From Chytridium lagenaria (lineage: Eukaryota > Chytridiomycota > Chytridiomycetes > Chytridiales > Chytridiaceae), in assembly GCA_025449115.1 (NCBI GenBank), contig JAHLKC010000086.1:1-64000 (forward strand): a stretch of 64,000 bases of DNA, read 5' to 3'. Shown here piece after piece: positions 10,083 through 26,669 of the stretch (its first letter is position 1; the number at the start of each line of letters is the position of its first letter). The notes beneath the pieces were generated by a model. The model saw nothing but the letters and a program-made list of their open reading frames with translations, ran no database searches and was not told the origin of the DNA. A program made the translations under genes and the position numbers.

Positions 10083-10259
10083 TCGACTAATTTTTAATTA
10101 ATAAATTTTTTGAACTTTGAATGCTCATACGGCAGTCAATTTTGCGAATGTCGACCGGGTAAAAAGCATTCCAGCATCGTGACGGTATGTACGACGTTTC
10201 TTACTAAGTCACCAAAAAAAAACCCCTCGGGGACCCCTATGTACCCTAACCCTAACCCT
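10083..10259 (+). repeat. Element terminus with telomeric motif, site 5 (right boundary)
   Basis: This stretch of about 170 bp aligns loosely with 2094-2279 (GTCxACTAATT..., CAATTTTG, AAGTCAC, an A-run, CGGGGACCC, ATGTA) and ends in CCCTAACCCTAACCCT (10244-10259). It repeats the end of the array units and marks where repeat-rich sequence meets a gene. Confidence 0.75.
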
Positions 10260-10270
10260 CCCTGAATCTT

Positions 10271-11293
10271 TCAGGCTTTGTTCGGCAGCATGATTGCCAA
10301 ATTGATCTGCGCGTGACCCTCTTCCACAGCCGTAAGTATTGAATTCATCAAAGTCATTGAGCGATCAACGTTTCGCACATGAGATTCTAGTGAAGTTGGA
10401 TGCCGTCTCAACAAAGGAACAATCTGACGCATTGGTGGACCTTGAATTGCGGCTTCTTGCTGAGGGACCGGAAGACGTGAAATCTCGTTTGCCCAAATGG
10501 TCCACACAAAGTCGTGACGTCAAACGTATTGGAATGGAGAGTCTTTAGCCGTTCTGCAATTTCAGTTTGGATAGATTGTGCGGGGGCTCCGGCTCTGTCC
10601 ACGGCCTGTGGCTGCAAGCATTTTGTTTCGAATAAAGCGTATTGCGACGAAGTCTTCAAGTTCTGTCCGTATTGAAAAATGTATAGAGTGATGGGGCCAG
10701 GCTGTCCACGACCTCTAGGAGAACTCCAATTTTGAAGAATAGCTGTTGTCAAGGTAGCTAATAAATTGATTAGCGACGCGCATCACATCTCATAAAAGTA
10801 TTTAAATGATAATTAAAAACTCACTTAACGACGAGTCCAATGTAATCCCATAAGCAGGGCCAAACATAAAATATCGATTGCTCTTCTTGAATATTATGTA
10901 GTGATTAATATTCTCAATGGTTGGTGGTACGTCAATGCATGAGTACTTTGGTGGATCTGACTCATCAACCTCAGCAAGCCCACTAATATGAGATCTGTAT
11001 CGTTGCCACAAGAGCTCAGAAAGGTTGTCCAGTCCAGAACAGGTCACACTCCAGTTTTCGAGGATGTTGTATGGCTCTTTTGGTTGTAGTATTTCTTGAC
11101 AGTAGGTACTAGCAGAAAACTGAAGAGAGTTTCCGCGCGTTGGGAAGTTGAGCGTTTGATTGGACAGACTGATCAAACTACATAACGGATGCAGGAATAA
11201 CTGTCTGATCAGACTGCTCTTGTGATGCTGCATTCCCATCGTCACCATGGAGTCCCTCGTCATGATCTCTTCCATGCCGTTGATGCTGTCCAT
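10271..11293 (-). CDS. Hypothetical protein adjoining the subtelomeric boundary
   Basis: I do not recognise this gene. On the minus strand the ATG at 11293 starts a frame of about 155 codons. A GTGAGT donor (near 10825) and a TTATTAG acceptor (near 10757, with a GCTAATC branch-like site) join it precisely in frame to an exon reading TLTTAILQNWSSPRGRG. A frame change near 10505 is then needed to continue to a stop at 10271 (VWTIWANEISRLPV onward), leaving about 300 residues. No signal peptide or membrane segment is evident. The stop codon is only 12 bp from the telomeric motif at 10244-10259, so the 3' end might have been replaced by the subtelomeric block. Confidence 0.5.
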
Positions 11294-11997
11294 GCCGATA
11301 AGGCTTACCCTTAAATAGTATAATGTTTAATTATTTATTATTTCTTAATAGACATTCTAAGACAGTCACGTGCCTTCATCCAATCATATGCACTGTTTGG
11401 AGTGCGATATTCACTGCGACGATGAGTGCGATATCGCTCTGCGACGAACCGTTTGTACCACCGAATCCAATTTGAGATGAAAGCAGCAATATTTAATACT
11501 TTATTTATATATTTATCATTACTTCCTTAATACTAATTTATTTTTTAATTTTGTTTATTTATTCAAATACTTCATCGCGGTGTCCGCACATACAGCGCGT
11601 TTAGGAGCGCTTTGACCTTCATTTATTTTTATTATTACTTTATTGTTCTTTCTTATCTTATATAATAATATTAATAATATTTAAATTTGTATTAATATAC
11701 ATTTTCTTCATCCTCTTTATTATTACATGATTATGTTTTGTATGTTTTGTTTTTAAATCGTCGAATAAAAAATCCGTCAACTTTTAAAGAGTAAATAATT
11801 AGTCTTTCCTTGACGCTTTGTTTCCTTTACTTCTTTGCGGATTCTATTATTGCTTTTGCCTTTACTGTTTCGTTATTCTGTTGAATATTAGTTGAAGACG
11901 TTTGTTTGTTTGTATGTGCGTTTAAACCTCTCACATACATTTCTTTTAACCTTTTTACTCCCGTCAATATTATTGTGGTATATATGTTAATAAAATA
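11294..11997. other. AT-rich intergenic region
   Basis: Strongly AT-rich, with runs of TTA/TAT and no open frame of note. It separates the hypothetical gene from the chromovirus fragment. No LTR boundary could be defined. Confidence 0.5.
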
Positions 11998-13620
11998 GCT
12001 AACCTTCTAACCCACAGGCCCTTATAACATTATACGATTATTGGTTGATGTTAATCGTACTATGAATGCACCGTTGGTGTTGATACAGACCAGAGAAGAT
12101 GTGGTGTCTCTAGTTGATAATATATTAGGTGCCGCCCACGAGAGTGTGAGCACTGAAGAATCTTCTACCGTAAAGAAGAAAAAGAGTAAACAAGATAGGC
12201 TCATAGAGGAGCATCTTGCTAAAGAACGTCAGAAGATCAGGGATTATGCTGACGAGTTACCTGCGCTGTTGAGTTATGCTAGCGCATTATTGTTGAGAGA
12301 AGAGCTTAAACGAAAAGAGAAAGCTATCTCTATGAAAAAGAATGATGAGTATCAATTCGAGATAGGAGACCGGGTGTGGTTCTCTATGCCATTAAGAACG
12401 GATAAACAAGGTTGAGAAGATTCTCAGATTAAGAAGTTCCAGTTTAGATGGTCTGGGCCAATGAGAGTCATCGCGAGAAGCGAAGACTTCAATAGATACA
12501 CTGTAGTAGAAGTATTACCAGACGGTCGACTATTATCTAGGCAGGCTAATGCTGCTAGATTGAGACCTTATAATAATATACCACCTAACGATACTGCCGA
12601 TAAAGCAGCGAAAGGTGTTATAGATGATGATTTTGCTCAAGAGATTGAATTATGGAAGAAGTTTGCCGTACTTCAGCGTAGACCAAAGATGAAGGTCGCT
12701 GAAGGTGTAAATAGAGAGCTATTCCAGAGATTTGATAGTGATGTTGCTGAAGGTCAATATGATGACCCAGAGTTTTATGTCGAAAAACTAGAAGACCATG
12801 CTCTTGAAGATGGAGAGTATGAGTATAAAGTGAAATGGTTAGGTCAAGGCCCATACCATAATACTTGGTTATAGAACGTGAGATTCCAGTCGTTATCGTG
12901 AGGATTACTGGAATGATGTTGCTAAGAAAAATGTTAAAGAATACTTTAAACGATTGGCTCATGTTGAGAAACATGGCATACCAAAACGAGCAAAACCAGT
13001 TACTCGTTATACAGATGCTACAGATAACGTCGGTTTTCCCGACGTGTCAGTTAGTGATAATAAGTCTACAACAGGTGTAGATGATTTGAATAATGAAGAT
13101 ATTATCATAATGACGATTCATATGATGATGTGAATCCTGTAAAACTTGTTACTCGTCCCGTCATGGAACAAGAAGAGAGCAAAAGATGATGATATACCTT
13201 TAGCTTTAGAAGACTTCGTATTTACCACCCTATATTAGTGAAGAAGTCCTTATAGATATTTATGCTGATAAATAGTTAAAGACACTCGATAGATACGCCA
13301 TTATCAAGTGTGGGTGCATGTGAAGTTATTATAAAACCTCACCAAGAGGCATAAACGCGTCATATTTATTATAGTCGTTGTGCTTAGTTTATGTTTCCTT
13401 CATCCCCCGTTCTGTTGTTTTCCTCCCGCGGATTTATACTTTTCCGCATATGAGTTAGTCGGAGGTTTTTATTATGAACGGCGGCCACCGCGTCAGTGCG
13501 CGTGGTCGAGATGTGTGTTGTTTGTTGTTCCCCTATGTTGATAGTTGTTGTATTTATGTGTGTTTTTGGTGTTTATAATAAAGAAGAAGAAAGTTGAATA
13601 GATTTACGTTCACCCTCTGA
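11998..13620 (+). mobile_element. Degenerate Ty3/gypsy chromovirus 3' end (integrase C-terminus, chromodomain, LTR-like tail)
   Basis: The frame at about 12012-12874 encodes the C-terminal part of a gypsy integrase: a Lys/Glu-rich helix, then FEIGDRVWF, an in-frame TGA at 12413, then KKFQFRWSGPMRVIAR and ANAARLRPY. A chromodomain follows (FYVEKLEDH, YKVKWLGQGPYHNTWL) and continues after a frame change as SSRYREDYWNDVAKKNVKEY. Reverse transcriptase, RNase H and the integrase core are absent, so this is a 5'-truncated copy. The downstream 13280-13620 stretch, with AATAAAG near its end, is a plausible 3' LTR, but its ends are not defined. Confidence 0.75.
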
Positions 13621-14710
13621 AGACCTGGACTAGACCACTACACACCCCAGGCCTGGCCGCCTTTGGGCCAGCGCTATCTCTTTCTGTTTGAATATTCAAT
13701 ATTGTTGTTATGAGTTTTACCAGCGGGCGCTCAGGTAAGCGCGCCGCCGGGGGAGACTACACCTTGAACCAAGACATGAGTCTAAGAAGGCTTGAGCCCT
13801 GGATAGACGCCTCTGTGGCATGATTCCTTTGAAGGTTTGGGTAGTATAACCACCTCTGTTCTATTCTTGATGGCTATGACAGGCTATCTAGCTGCCTGTG
13901 AGTAGGAGAGCAACATAAGCAGGGCCCTAGGTAGATGAGATCAGATTAGAACATGTTAAAACGGCTTACTGCGGTGATTTTGAGGCTTGGTAAACTCCTA
14001 GGAGCGTGGATGGACTCCCTCCTTGAGCACTTTCCACCTAGGTATGTGTGATCCCCGACCTAGGTTCTTTTGTTATCGTTTTTTGTTTGTTTTTCCTGTT
14101 TATCATAGTAGAACTTGTTGGGAACAGTTAAGCTGTACAGCAAACAAAATCCTTGCCTCAGCAAAAGAGGAGTTGCGGGCACCTGCAGACTTGGAGAACG
14201 TCCAAGGATGAGTATGGCGCGACATAGTGATTTCTCTCTCCATGGTGCTCAAGGCTTGAACCATGGAGGGCCAAAGAGGGAAACTCACAGTGAAAATCCT
14301 CATTCAAAACGACGAAGAAACTCCAACCACAAGGAATATAGCGAAGTTATGCAAACGCAGTAATGTGATACCCACAAAGTCTTTATATATATTTGTTTTA
14401 AATGCATAACTTCAGTGACACCAACAATCACATTATTCAATCCCGCTGCTTCGCCACTAGTACATACATAAATAAAGATTTACATCATTTTTAAATCAGC
14501 TTGCAACACTCACCGTTAGTTCCCAACTGCGATCGAAAGGTATGCTAGGCTGTAGATAGTTATCATCCATTAGCATACAACGCAATCAGTCTTACCTAGA
14601 TCCGTCCTGTCCCTTCCCGTCTCTTCTTCCCTTTCCCCACCGATACCCAGTTGACCCCCCCCCCCCCCCCCCCCTTCACCTCCGAATTTTTGATTCTATA
14701 ATTTTTGATT
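13621..14710. other. Noncoding interval with long poly-C tract
   Basis: No gene supported. Small open frames at 14023-14363 have no recognisable domain. A run of about 26 C lies at 14656-14682. Some sequence may be retroelement debris between the two chromovirus fragments. Confidence 0.4.
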
Positions 14711-15175
14711 ACTTGCTGTGGTACAGTATGGTAAGGGGGCCTATTATTTCGTTCGTTGGAAGAATCTTGGTCCCGGAGAAGATTCCTGGGAACCGTATGA
14801 GAATTTTGACGACGTTCGCCTGCTTCGGGAATATCATTTGGCTAATCCCAAGCTTCGTGGTGCACCCACTTTCTCCTCTGACGCTGAGTCCTAGTTTCTT
14901 TGTTCCTTCTTTTTTTCGTTCTTTTCTTTTCTTTTCATTTTTTTTTTTTTTTTTTTCCTTCCTCGTTTCTTCGGTTCCTCACCTCTCAAGGGGGAAGGGG
15001 CGGTGACGTCATGGGATCCCTGACAAGGCCCCCGACATTCCCTATAAAAGCTGCTCAGAAACCTCTCATGTAATAAATACAACAATAAAAAGTTTGGGTT
15101 TTCACGCACTTCAGTCTCATTTTTATCGTAGGCCTCATAGGAGACTTCCGTCTTCAATCTCTTCTTTCATGAAAG
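14711..15175 (+). mobile_element. Second chromovirus relic: chromodomain end plus LTR-like sequence
   Basis: The frame ending at 14894 reads YYFVRWKNLGPGEDSWEP followed by LLREYH, the hallmark of the second half of a chromovirus chromodomain, ending in a stop after FSSDAES. It differs from the 12.8-kb copy, so it comes from another element. Nothing upstream of it is recognisable. Downstream are a T-rich tract, TATAAAAG at about 15041 and AATAAA at about 15074, as expected of an LTR promoter and polyadenylation region, but no terminal repeats could be paired. Confidence 0.65.
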
Positions 15176-15636
15176 GAATAATGAAACGTTCTTGACTGCG
15201 AGTTTGTTGGAAACCGCAATGACCACTTTTTTATTCTTATGTGACGAGAGGAAGTTTATACAATATGGATAAAGAGAGCATTTTGGCCTAAATAGGGAGC
15301 GTCGGCTTAAGTGCGGCTGATGTTCACTTATGGGAAGAGAAAAATCTACTTATCCACTAAGGAAATCAAAAGTCGTGCCCTTACGGGCTCCGTGACCGGT
15401 CAACATTCGCGCGGGAAACTCGCGTTATCCGGCAAGCGCGTTCTTAATGTTACTTTTCCAACTCTTTTCCAACAAGCACGAGTATAAATATCCGAGATAC
15501 TTCTTCCTCTTCACCTCACCTTCTCACTTGAGATACACTCTTTCATATAATAGACTCTGCTATTACTACTTATATCGGTGTTTATACTTCACGTCAGCTA
15601 CACACGCCAGTTGTCAACACATCCATCCACAACTCA
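15176..15636. other. Intergenic, probable promoter region of KCTD-like gene
   Basis: No coding feature. The last 200 bases are C/T-rich with CACA runs, as is common upstream of fungal start codons. Confidence 0.4.
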
Positions 15637-17345
15637 ATACCTACTACACAACTACTCTACTTACACACACATCACTTGATACATACAATGATGGCCTCCT
15701 CAGCTACCTATGATCAGCGTGTGGTCTTGAACGTCGGTGGGGTGCGCTTTGAGACCTTGCACAGGTAACCATCCATAACAACCCCATGCACTTTGCATCC
15801 CCATGGCAGCATACATCCCATTAAATAAACACCTTGATACTTATCTTCCGTCAACCTTCCCAATCCCCCATCCGTCGTCATCACAGCACTCTCCTGAACA
15901 TTCCAGATTCACTCCTTGGCCTCATGTTCTCGGATCGCAACTCCAACATATGCAAGCCAGACCCTGACGGTGTCTACTTTTTTGATCGCAACTCTGCCTG
16001 TTTTAGTGCCATCCTCGACGGTTACCGGTCAAATGGGACATTGTAAGTTGCTTCGTTCTTTCGTTGACTCCTCCACATCTACGCGTTCCTCCACCAGTGT
16101 CCTTATCATTTCAAAGCATCGCTTTAATCATGGCTTCTCTTCCTTAACCATAGATCTGTCCTCCAACTGTTGCAGAAAAGACCTTTCAACAAGAACTCGA
16201 CTTTTGGCAAATCCCTAGGAACGACCTTCAGTACTTCTCCTCCTCCATCCACTCCACAAGCCCGTCCAACCTTCTCTCCCCCTCTGACCGCAAAACACTG
16301 GAACGCACCCTCATGGTCATGGACAGAGCTAAATCCTGGGGTGACAATAATATTGTGGTCCACGTCGACCTTGATGGTAACATTTTGACGACGACCTGTG
16401 ATAAATACACACAAAAACTGTGGGGGACAGGGATTGGAGTCATCGTAGCAAGTGTGCTTGAAGAAGATGTACAGAAAAGAGAGGATGGGAATCGTCAAGT
16501 CGACTTGTTCGAGAAGGCATTGAGGGAACGCACTGGTTTGGGGAAGGTATTGAGCATCTCAGAGATTAGAAAGACGTTGACAGTTAGAAGACCCGCTGTC
16601 ATAGCTCCCTCAACCGATATGGAAGATGAAGTTGACGCTTCTCCACCAGCACCTGTCCAACCTTCTTACATTACTCACTGGGAATGCAATCTAGTTATCC
16701 CTTGAATTGTTCAACATCCTCCAGTTTTCTCTCGAGCACCCATCCTCGCATTTCCTCTCGAGCACTCTAATTAACAGTCGCATCATCTTCCTTCATATGA
16801 TTTAAATGTTTACATTCATCTATTTCGTTGACTCAAATAACCTTCTTTCGCACCTTCCCTACTCACGTGCCATTCGCTGTATTTTTGAGTTACATTCCCC
16901 TTTCCCCTTCTTACCTACCCCGTTGCAGACTGCACATGCGTATGAGACAATATCATCAACTGATGCTAAAACTAAAATAGTTTTCCTTCGTGAAGCTTTA
17001 CGCTGAATAAAGGAAATAATATATTCTCCAATCAGTTTTATTTTATTTTCATTCAATGCTAACTTACCAGTCCACATATACATAAGATTATTCGTTAGCA
17101 GAAAGATGGAGGCTATGACCACACGTAAAATTCGAACGTCAGTGAGCCCCTACTTTCAAATAATATCCGAAGGTCTCTGCGTGTTCATCCCACCCGGCAA
17201 TGCCAACACGTCGCCATATTCCCACTCCCATTGAGTATACTTGAATTCCATCACATACGCCGTTGACTGCAGTTTCTCATCAAATTCTGACCACAATGAA
17301 AAGCGCCGATCGACAAACCATAGTGACATGATGAGCTTCAGTTGA
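15637..17345 (+). repeat. Left arm of large inverted duplication
   Basis: The reverse complement of this arm matches 18650-20393. Near identity runs through the KCTD-like gene and its promoter. It continues through the 3' flank (16930-17000 pairs with 18950-19010), then weakens but stays recognisable to about 17300. For example, GTGTTCATCCCACC pairs with GGTGGGATGAATAC. Confidence 0.85.
15688..16705 (+). CDS. BTB/T1-type (KCTD-like) domain protein
   Basis: The protein probably acts as an oligomerising adaptor; known T1-domain proteins form tetramers or pentamers and often recruit Cullin-3 ligases. Exon 1 (15688-15764) encodes MMASSATYDQRVVLNVGGVRFETLH, with the diagnostic VxLNVGGxxFET start of a T1 domain. 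Exon 2 (15887-16042) reads LLNIPDSLLGLMF, then GVYFFDRNSACFSAILDGYR, matching the conserved FFDRdxxxFxxILdfYR block. Exon 3 starts near 16154 (PPTVAEKTFQQELDFWQIP); the exact acceptor is uncertain by one base. The remaining 150 or so residues are unrecognised. No membrane segments are seen, so it is not an ion channel. Two tandem ATGs make 15688 the natural start. Confidence 0.8.
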
Positions 17346-17579
17346 CGCTCGCGACAGAACAATCCTAAGCTCTGCATATGCGGTCTGCAGGTAACGGAAC
17401 ATGACGGAGATAGATACGGACAGGATGGAGTTTACGGTTCATGGGGTGGAACACGTACTCGATGCCGACAGCGCGGTTAACCAAGGGCTAGCCCTTCGTT
17501 TTCAGTCTCTCAGTACAGCTAGAAGGTGAGGAAAGATGTCTGCAAGTTTCAATCGTAAAGGAAGAACATTGGACATCTG
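16706..17579. other. 3' flank of KCTD-like gene, no gene
   Basis: No coding support. The sequence is shared in inverted form with about 18650-19200. Confidence 0.4.
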
Positions 17580-18560
17580 AATGAGACAGCAGAGAACAAA
17601 GTTCCAATGATGAAGGATGCGGGTCTGTGGCATCAGAGACTGATGCACGTAGAATATGATACAGTAGAAAGGGGTCAGGAGAGTATGAAAATGGTGGGAG
17701 GTGTTTCAAAGGAATTCTGCGAGACCATGTTAATAGGCAAAATGCATATTCGGCCATTCCTGCCTGCAAAGTCTACGTCGCCGCAGAAGCTGGTTATAGT
17801 TCACTGAACATCCCAATCATGTCGGAAAAGGATACATCGCCGGGTGGAGCAAGATACTTCCCTGGGTTCTCTGGTAGGAGCATGGGTTGTGTATTCGGCT
17901 TATATATGCCCTCAAGAAGAAGATTCATGAGGACACCAAATATTTATCGAGTTCGCTAAAAAACGGATGGAACAGCTGAGGGAGAAAACGTGGTGGAGTG
18001 AGACTCAGAGAAAGGAGGAAAAAGAATGACGATAGGTCCTGCAGCAGAACGCGTGTGCGGAGCCGGGGATTGTTCTGCCGCGCCATCGTCAACTGAAGCT
18101 CATCAACATCGAGATATTGAAAGGTTTTTGCATACGTTGCGCGCTGGAACAAGTATTAAGATTCAGCCTAATAGAAGCTGGAAAACCATGTACCTTGTGT
18201 GCTGCAAATGGTATGCTACGTTGACAACCGATAGTTATGTGCTGGGCGACGACAAGTTAGCTTACGAGAGGATGTTTGCAATTGGTAGGAAACTAACCCT
18301 GGCGGACTAACGCGTACTAAACTATCTCTCCTTATGCAAGAGTCCTCACAAAGAGCCTGAAAAGTAAGAAGCTACAGGAACCTAGAGCCGAGAAGGATCG
18401 TTCCATGGGGATGTCTAGGTACGACGGTCTGCAAGCAGTAAAAATCTTAAGGGCTACAATTGGATCCATATCAGTCAAAATCAGCCGTGATGTCTAGAGG
18501 ATCTGTTCAACACTACGATTTCGCAAACGCAGACCCATTGACTGTCTATCACGAGATGGG
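17580..18560 (+). mobile_element. Decayed Ty1/copia pol fragment at centre of inverted duplication
   Basis: The translation LWHQRLMHVEYDTV matches the copia GAG-pre-integrase signature (LWHxRLGH). CETMLIGKMHIRPF follows, like the CxxCxxGK region with a damaged zinc-binding site. Further on, in other frames, SLIEAGKP resembles the integrase segment ARTMLIEAGLP, and ISQTQTH near 18520 is like reverse transcriptase. Stops and frame changes are dense, so this is an old relic. No LTRs were found. Confidence 0.65.
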
Positions 18561-18649
18561 ACGTTTACCCTGACGACGAAACGAACTTGGACCGTCCCCA
18601 TCACGACCTCTAATAATTACAGCTGTCAGTTTTTTGTAATGTCATATTG

Positions 18650-20393
18650 GTCTGATCGGCGTTATTTATAGTGGTCAGAGTTTGGCGAGAAACTGGTGAT
18701 GGAGTCGGGGAATATGGAGACGGATATGAAGATATGTTCGCATTGGTGGGATGAATACGTCGGGACCTTGCATGGATATTAAAAAGTAGTGGTTTAATAC
18801 GTTCGCGGGAGGGATATTTACGTGGTCGTTACAGCCTCCATCTGCTAATAGGTTTCGTAAGTTAGCATTGAATGAAAACACCTTAAAAATGATGACTAGG
18901 GAATACAGTATTTCTTTATCCAGCGTAAAGCTTTAATTAGAAAACTATTTTGATTTAGAATCAGTTGATGATATTGTCTCATACGCGTGTGCAGTCTGCA
19001 AGGGGGTGGTCTTAGTAACCAACAAGGGGGAAGGGATATGTGATTCAAAAACAAAACGAATGGCACGCAGTAGAGAAGGTGCGAAAGAAGTTATATAAAT
19101 CATAAAGAAACAGATGAATGTGGGCGATTAGATCAACATGGTTATGGTATTCGGTTGAGGTATGAAAGAAGAGGATGCGACTATGAATTAGAGTGCTCGA
19201 GAGAAAACGGGAGGATGGTTAAACAATTCAAGGGACAACTAGATTACATTCCCAGTGAGGAAATGTAAGAAGGTTGGACAGGTGGCGCAGGTGGAGGAGC
19301 GTCAACTCATCTTCCATAGCGGTTGAGGGAGGTACGACAGCGGGTCTTCTAACCGTCAGCGTCTTTTCTAATCTCTGAGATCCTCAACACCTTCCCCAAA
19401 CCAGTGCGTTCCCTCAATGCCTGTTCAAACACATCGACTCGACGATCCCCATCCTCTCTCGTCTGCGCATCCCCTTCAAGCACACTTGCTACGATGACTC
19501 CGATTTCTGACCACCACAGTTTCTGGCTGTTGCCCACACAGAGCGAGGGCTTCATGCCCGCAACGTTTGCCATCGAGGTCGACGAGGAACTCAATGTTGT
19601 TGAGACCCATGGATTGAGCGCTATCCATGATCATGAGGGTTCGTTCCAGTGTTTTGCGGTCAGAGGGGGAAAGAAGGTTGGACGGGCTTGTGGAGTGGAT
19701 GGAGGAAGAGGAGTCTTGAATGTCGTCCCTCGGAATTTGCCAAAAGTCGAGTTCTTGTTGAAAAGTCCTTTCTGCAACAGTTGGAGGACAGATCTATGGT
19801 TAACGAGAGAACTCATGATTAGTGATGCTTGGAGAAGATAAGGATTCATGGGTGGAGGAGCTGAATGCTTGGCATATCGCCTTTGACGATGATGACACCG
19901 TCAAACAACTTACGACGAACATCAGGCATCATGTGCCAAAAATAATCGCAGTTGTGGAGGAAATCACCGAAAGAAAGAAACCACTTACAAGGTCCCCATT
20001 TGACCGGTAACCGTCGAGGATGGCACTGAAGCAAGCAGAGTTGCGATCAAAAAGTAGACACCGTCAGGGTCTGGCTTGCATATATTTGAGTTGCGATCGA
20101 GAACATGAGGCCAAGGAGTGAATCTGGTATGTTCAGGAGAGTACTGTGATGACGGATGGGGGATTGTGAAGGTTGACGGAAGGTAAGTATCAGTGTTAAT
20201 TTGATGGGATGGATGCTGCCATGGGGATGCAAAGTGCATGGGATTGTTATGGATGGTTACCTGTGCAAGGTCTCAAAGCGCATCCACCGACGTTCAAGAC
20301 CACACGCTGATCTTCGGTAGCTGAGGAGGCCATCATTGTATGTACCAAGTGATGTGTGTGGAAGGAGAGTAGTTGTGTAGTGGGTATAGAGCA
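18650..20393 (-). repeat. Right arm of large inverted duplication
   Basis: Mirror copy of 15637-17345. The promoter and exon 1 portion (20220-20390) are nearly identical to the left arm, and similarity falls towards the centre. Confidence 0.85.
19228..20336 (-). pseudogene. Mirror copy of the KCTD-like gene, probably disrupted
   Basis: Reading on the minus strand from the paired ATGs at 20336, the copy repeats exon 1 but has GTCGGTGGATGCGC where the plus copy has GTCGGTGGGGTGCGC. This destroys the NVGGVRF frame. Exon 2 (SLLGLMF, PDPDGVYF) and the C-terminal block (IGVIVASVLEGDAQTRED, LRERTGLGKVLRISEIRK) are retained. A frame loss follows ISEIRK, and a stop lies at 19228. Introns match in position but are more diverged and longer. 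If the exon 1 difference is a consensus error, this would be a second working paralogue. Confidence 0.65.
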
Positions 20394-21359
20394 GTAGATG
20401 GATGGATGGATGGATGGATGGATGAGGGGGGGTGATTAAGTAATGAACGTATAAAAACTTAACCCTGACGGTAATAAATGACTATGTCAGAAGGTGTTCA
20501 ATAACAATTTATCTTTTTACAAATTGAAATAAATCAGTACATATAAACGTGACTGCGTAAAATATAATTAATTCTTTGATCACCTGCATTGAACCAAAAA
20601 CAAAAACAAAAAAAAAAAAAAAAAAGATCACGCAAGAAAACCCCTTGATGGTGACAACAATTTAGTAACTCCGACACACATCTACCCACTCTGATTGGTT
20701 AATTAAATCTTCCCGATGTCACTCCGGAATCATTTCTTTTTTCATTTTATCTCGTTCCATCTCATCATAACCCTAATCACTAAATTCATTAATTCTCATC
20801 CAATTCCTTTGTGCATGCGGGACGTGTTGGGATCCCCTGATGACACCTTCATGCAGGACACCATTATACGTGCTGTCGTGCTTGGGTTACGGAAGAACAA
20901 CACTCTTATACAAAACACAGTTTGTGTATTATCTACATAGGTATATTTAAATACAAGGGGGTATCCAGTGATGCGATGATGAGGCTGCTTAATATTCTCT
21001 TCATCATGAGCTAACGGACTATTTTTGGGATTCGCAATCCACTCGTCCTGCTCATTCAAGTGGCGTATCCATAAAAACCGTGTCCTCAATCAAATTCGCC
21101 TTACACTAACCGCCTTATACAGTCTCAATCGAGGTGGCGTACCAAGCCTCCAAAATCGTGAAAAGCAAACGTGTATATTGCATGAGGTAAAAAGTATATT
21201 GTAATCACGATAGAAATTTCTGAACCGAACCATCAAAAAGAATAAATGTTGAACGAAAAAAATGTCAACCCGTTAAACAAGAGCCCTCATCTGAATTGAA
21301 TATAAGATGTACAGTCAAAATCAAAACCGAAACAAAGAAACCCAAAAAACCCGTCCACA
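20394..21359. other. Intergenic with GGAT microsatellite and poly-A tract
   Basis: A (GGAT)n run of about 7 units lies at 20397-20424, and a poly-A tract near 20607-20625. Weak open frames on both strands near 20716-21089 have no recognisable domain. Confidence 0.4.
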
Positions 21360-26449
<5,090 letters not shown>

Positions 26450-26669
26450 TTGGATGTGTCCGATTTCAAGCAGGTTTGTATGTAGTCAGTCGTGACACAC
26501 TATCAAAGCATTCAAGGGTCTAGCACTTCAAAAAAAAGGAGGAATATTGAAGTTCGCTTATTCGTAATATTTTACTCAGACTGCATTTTCTCGCAGGGAC
26601 GTCACTCCCTCATCAGAGCTCATACGTGTACCTAGAGAGGTGGATATTTAAATATCGGAACAATTATCT

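Noticed and set aside
13640..14050. Possible tRNA or SINE sequence
   Set aside because: No B-box-like GGTTCGANNCC, cloverleaf or A-rich tail could be built.
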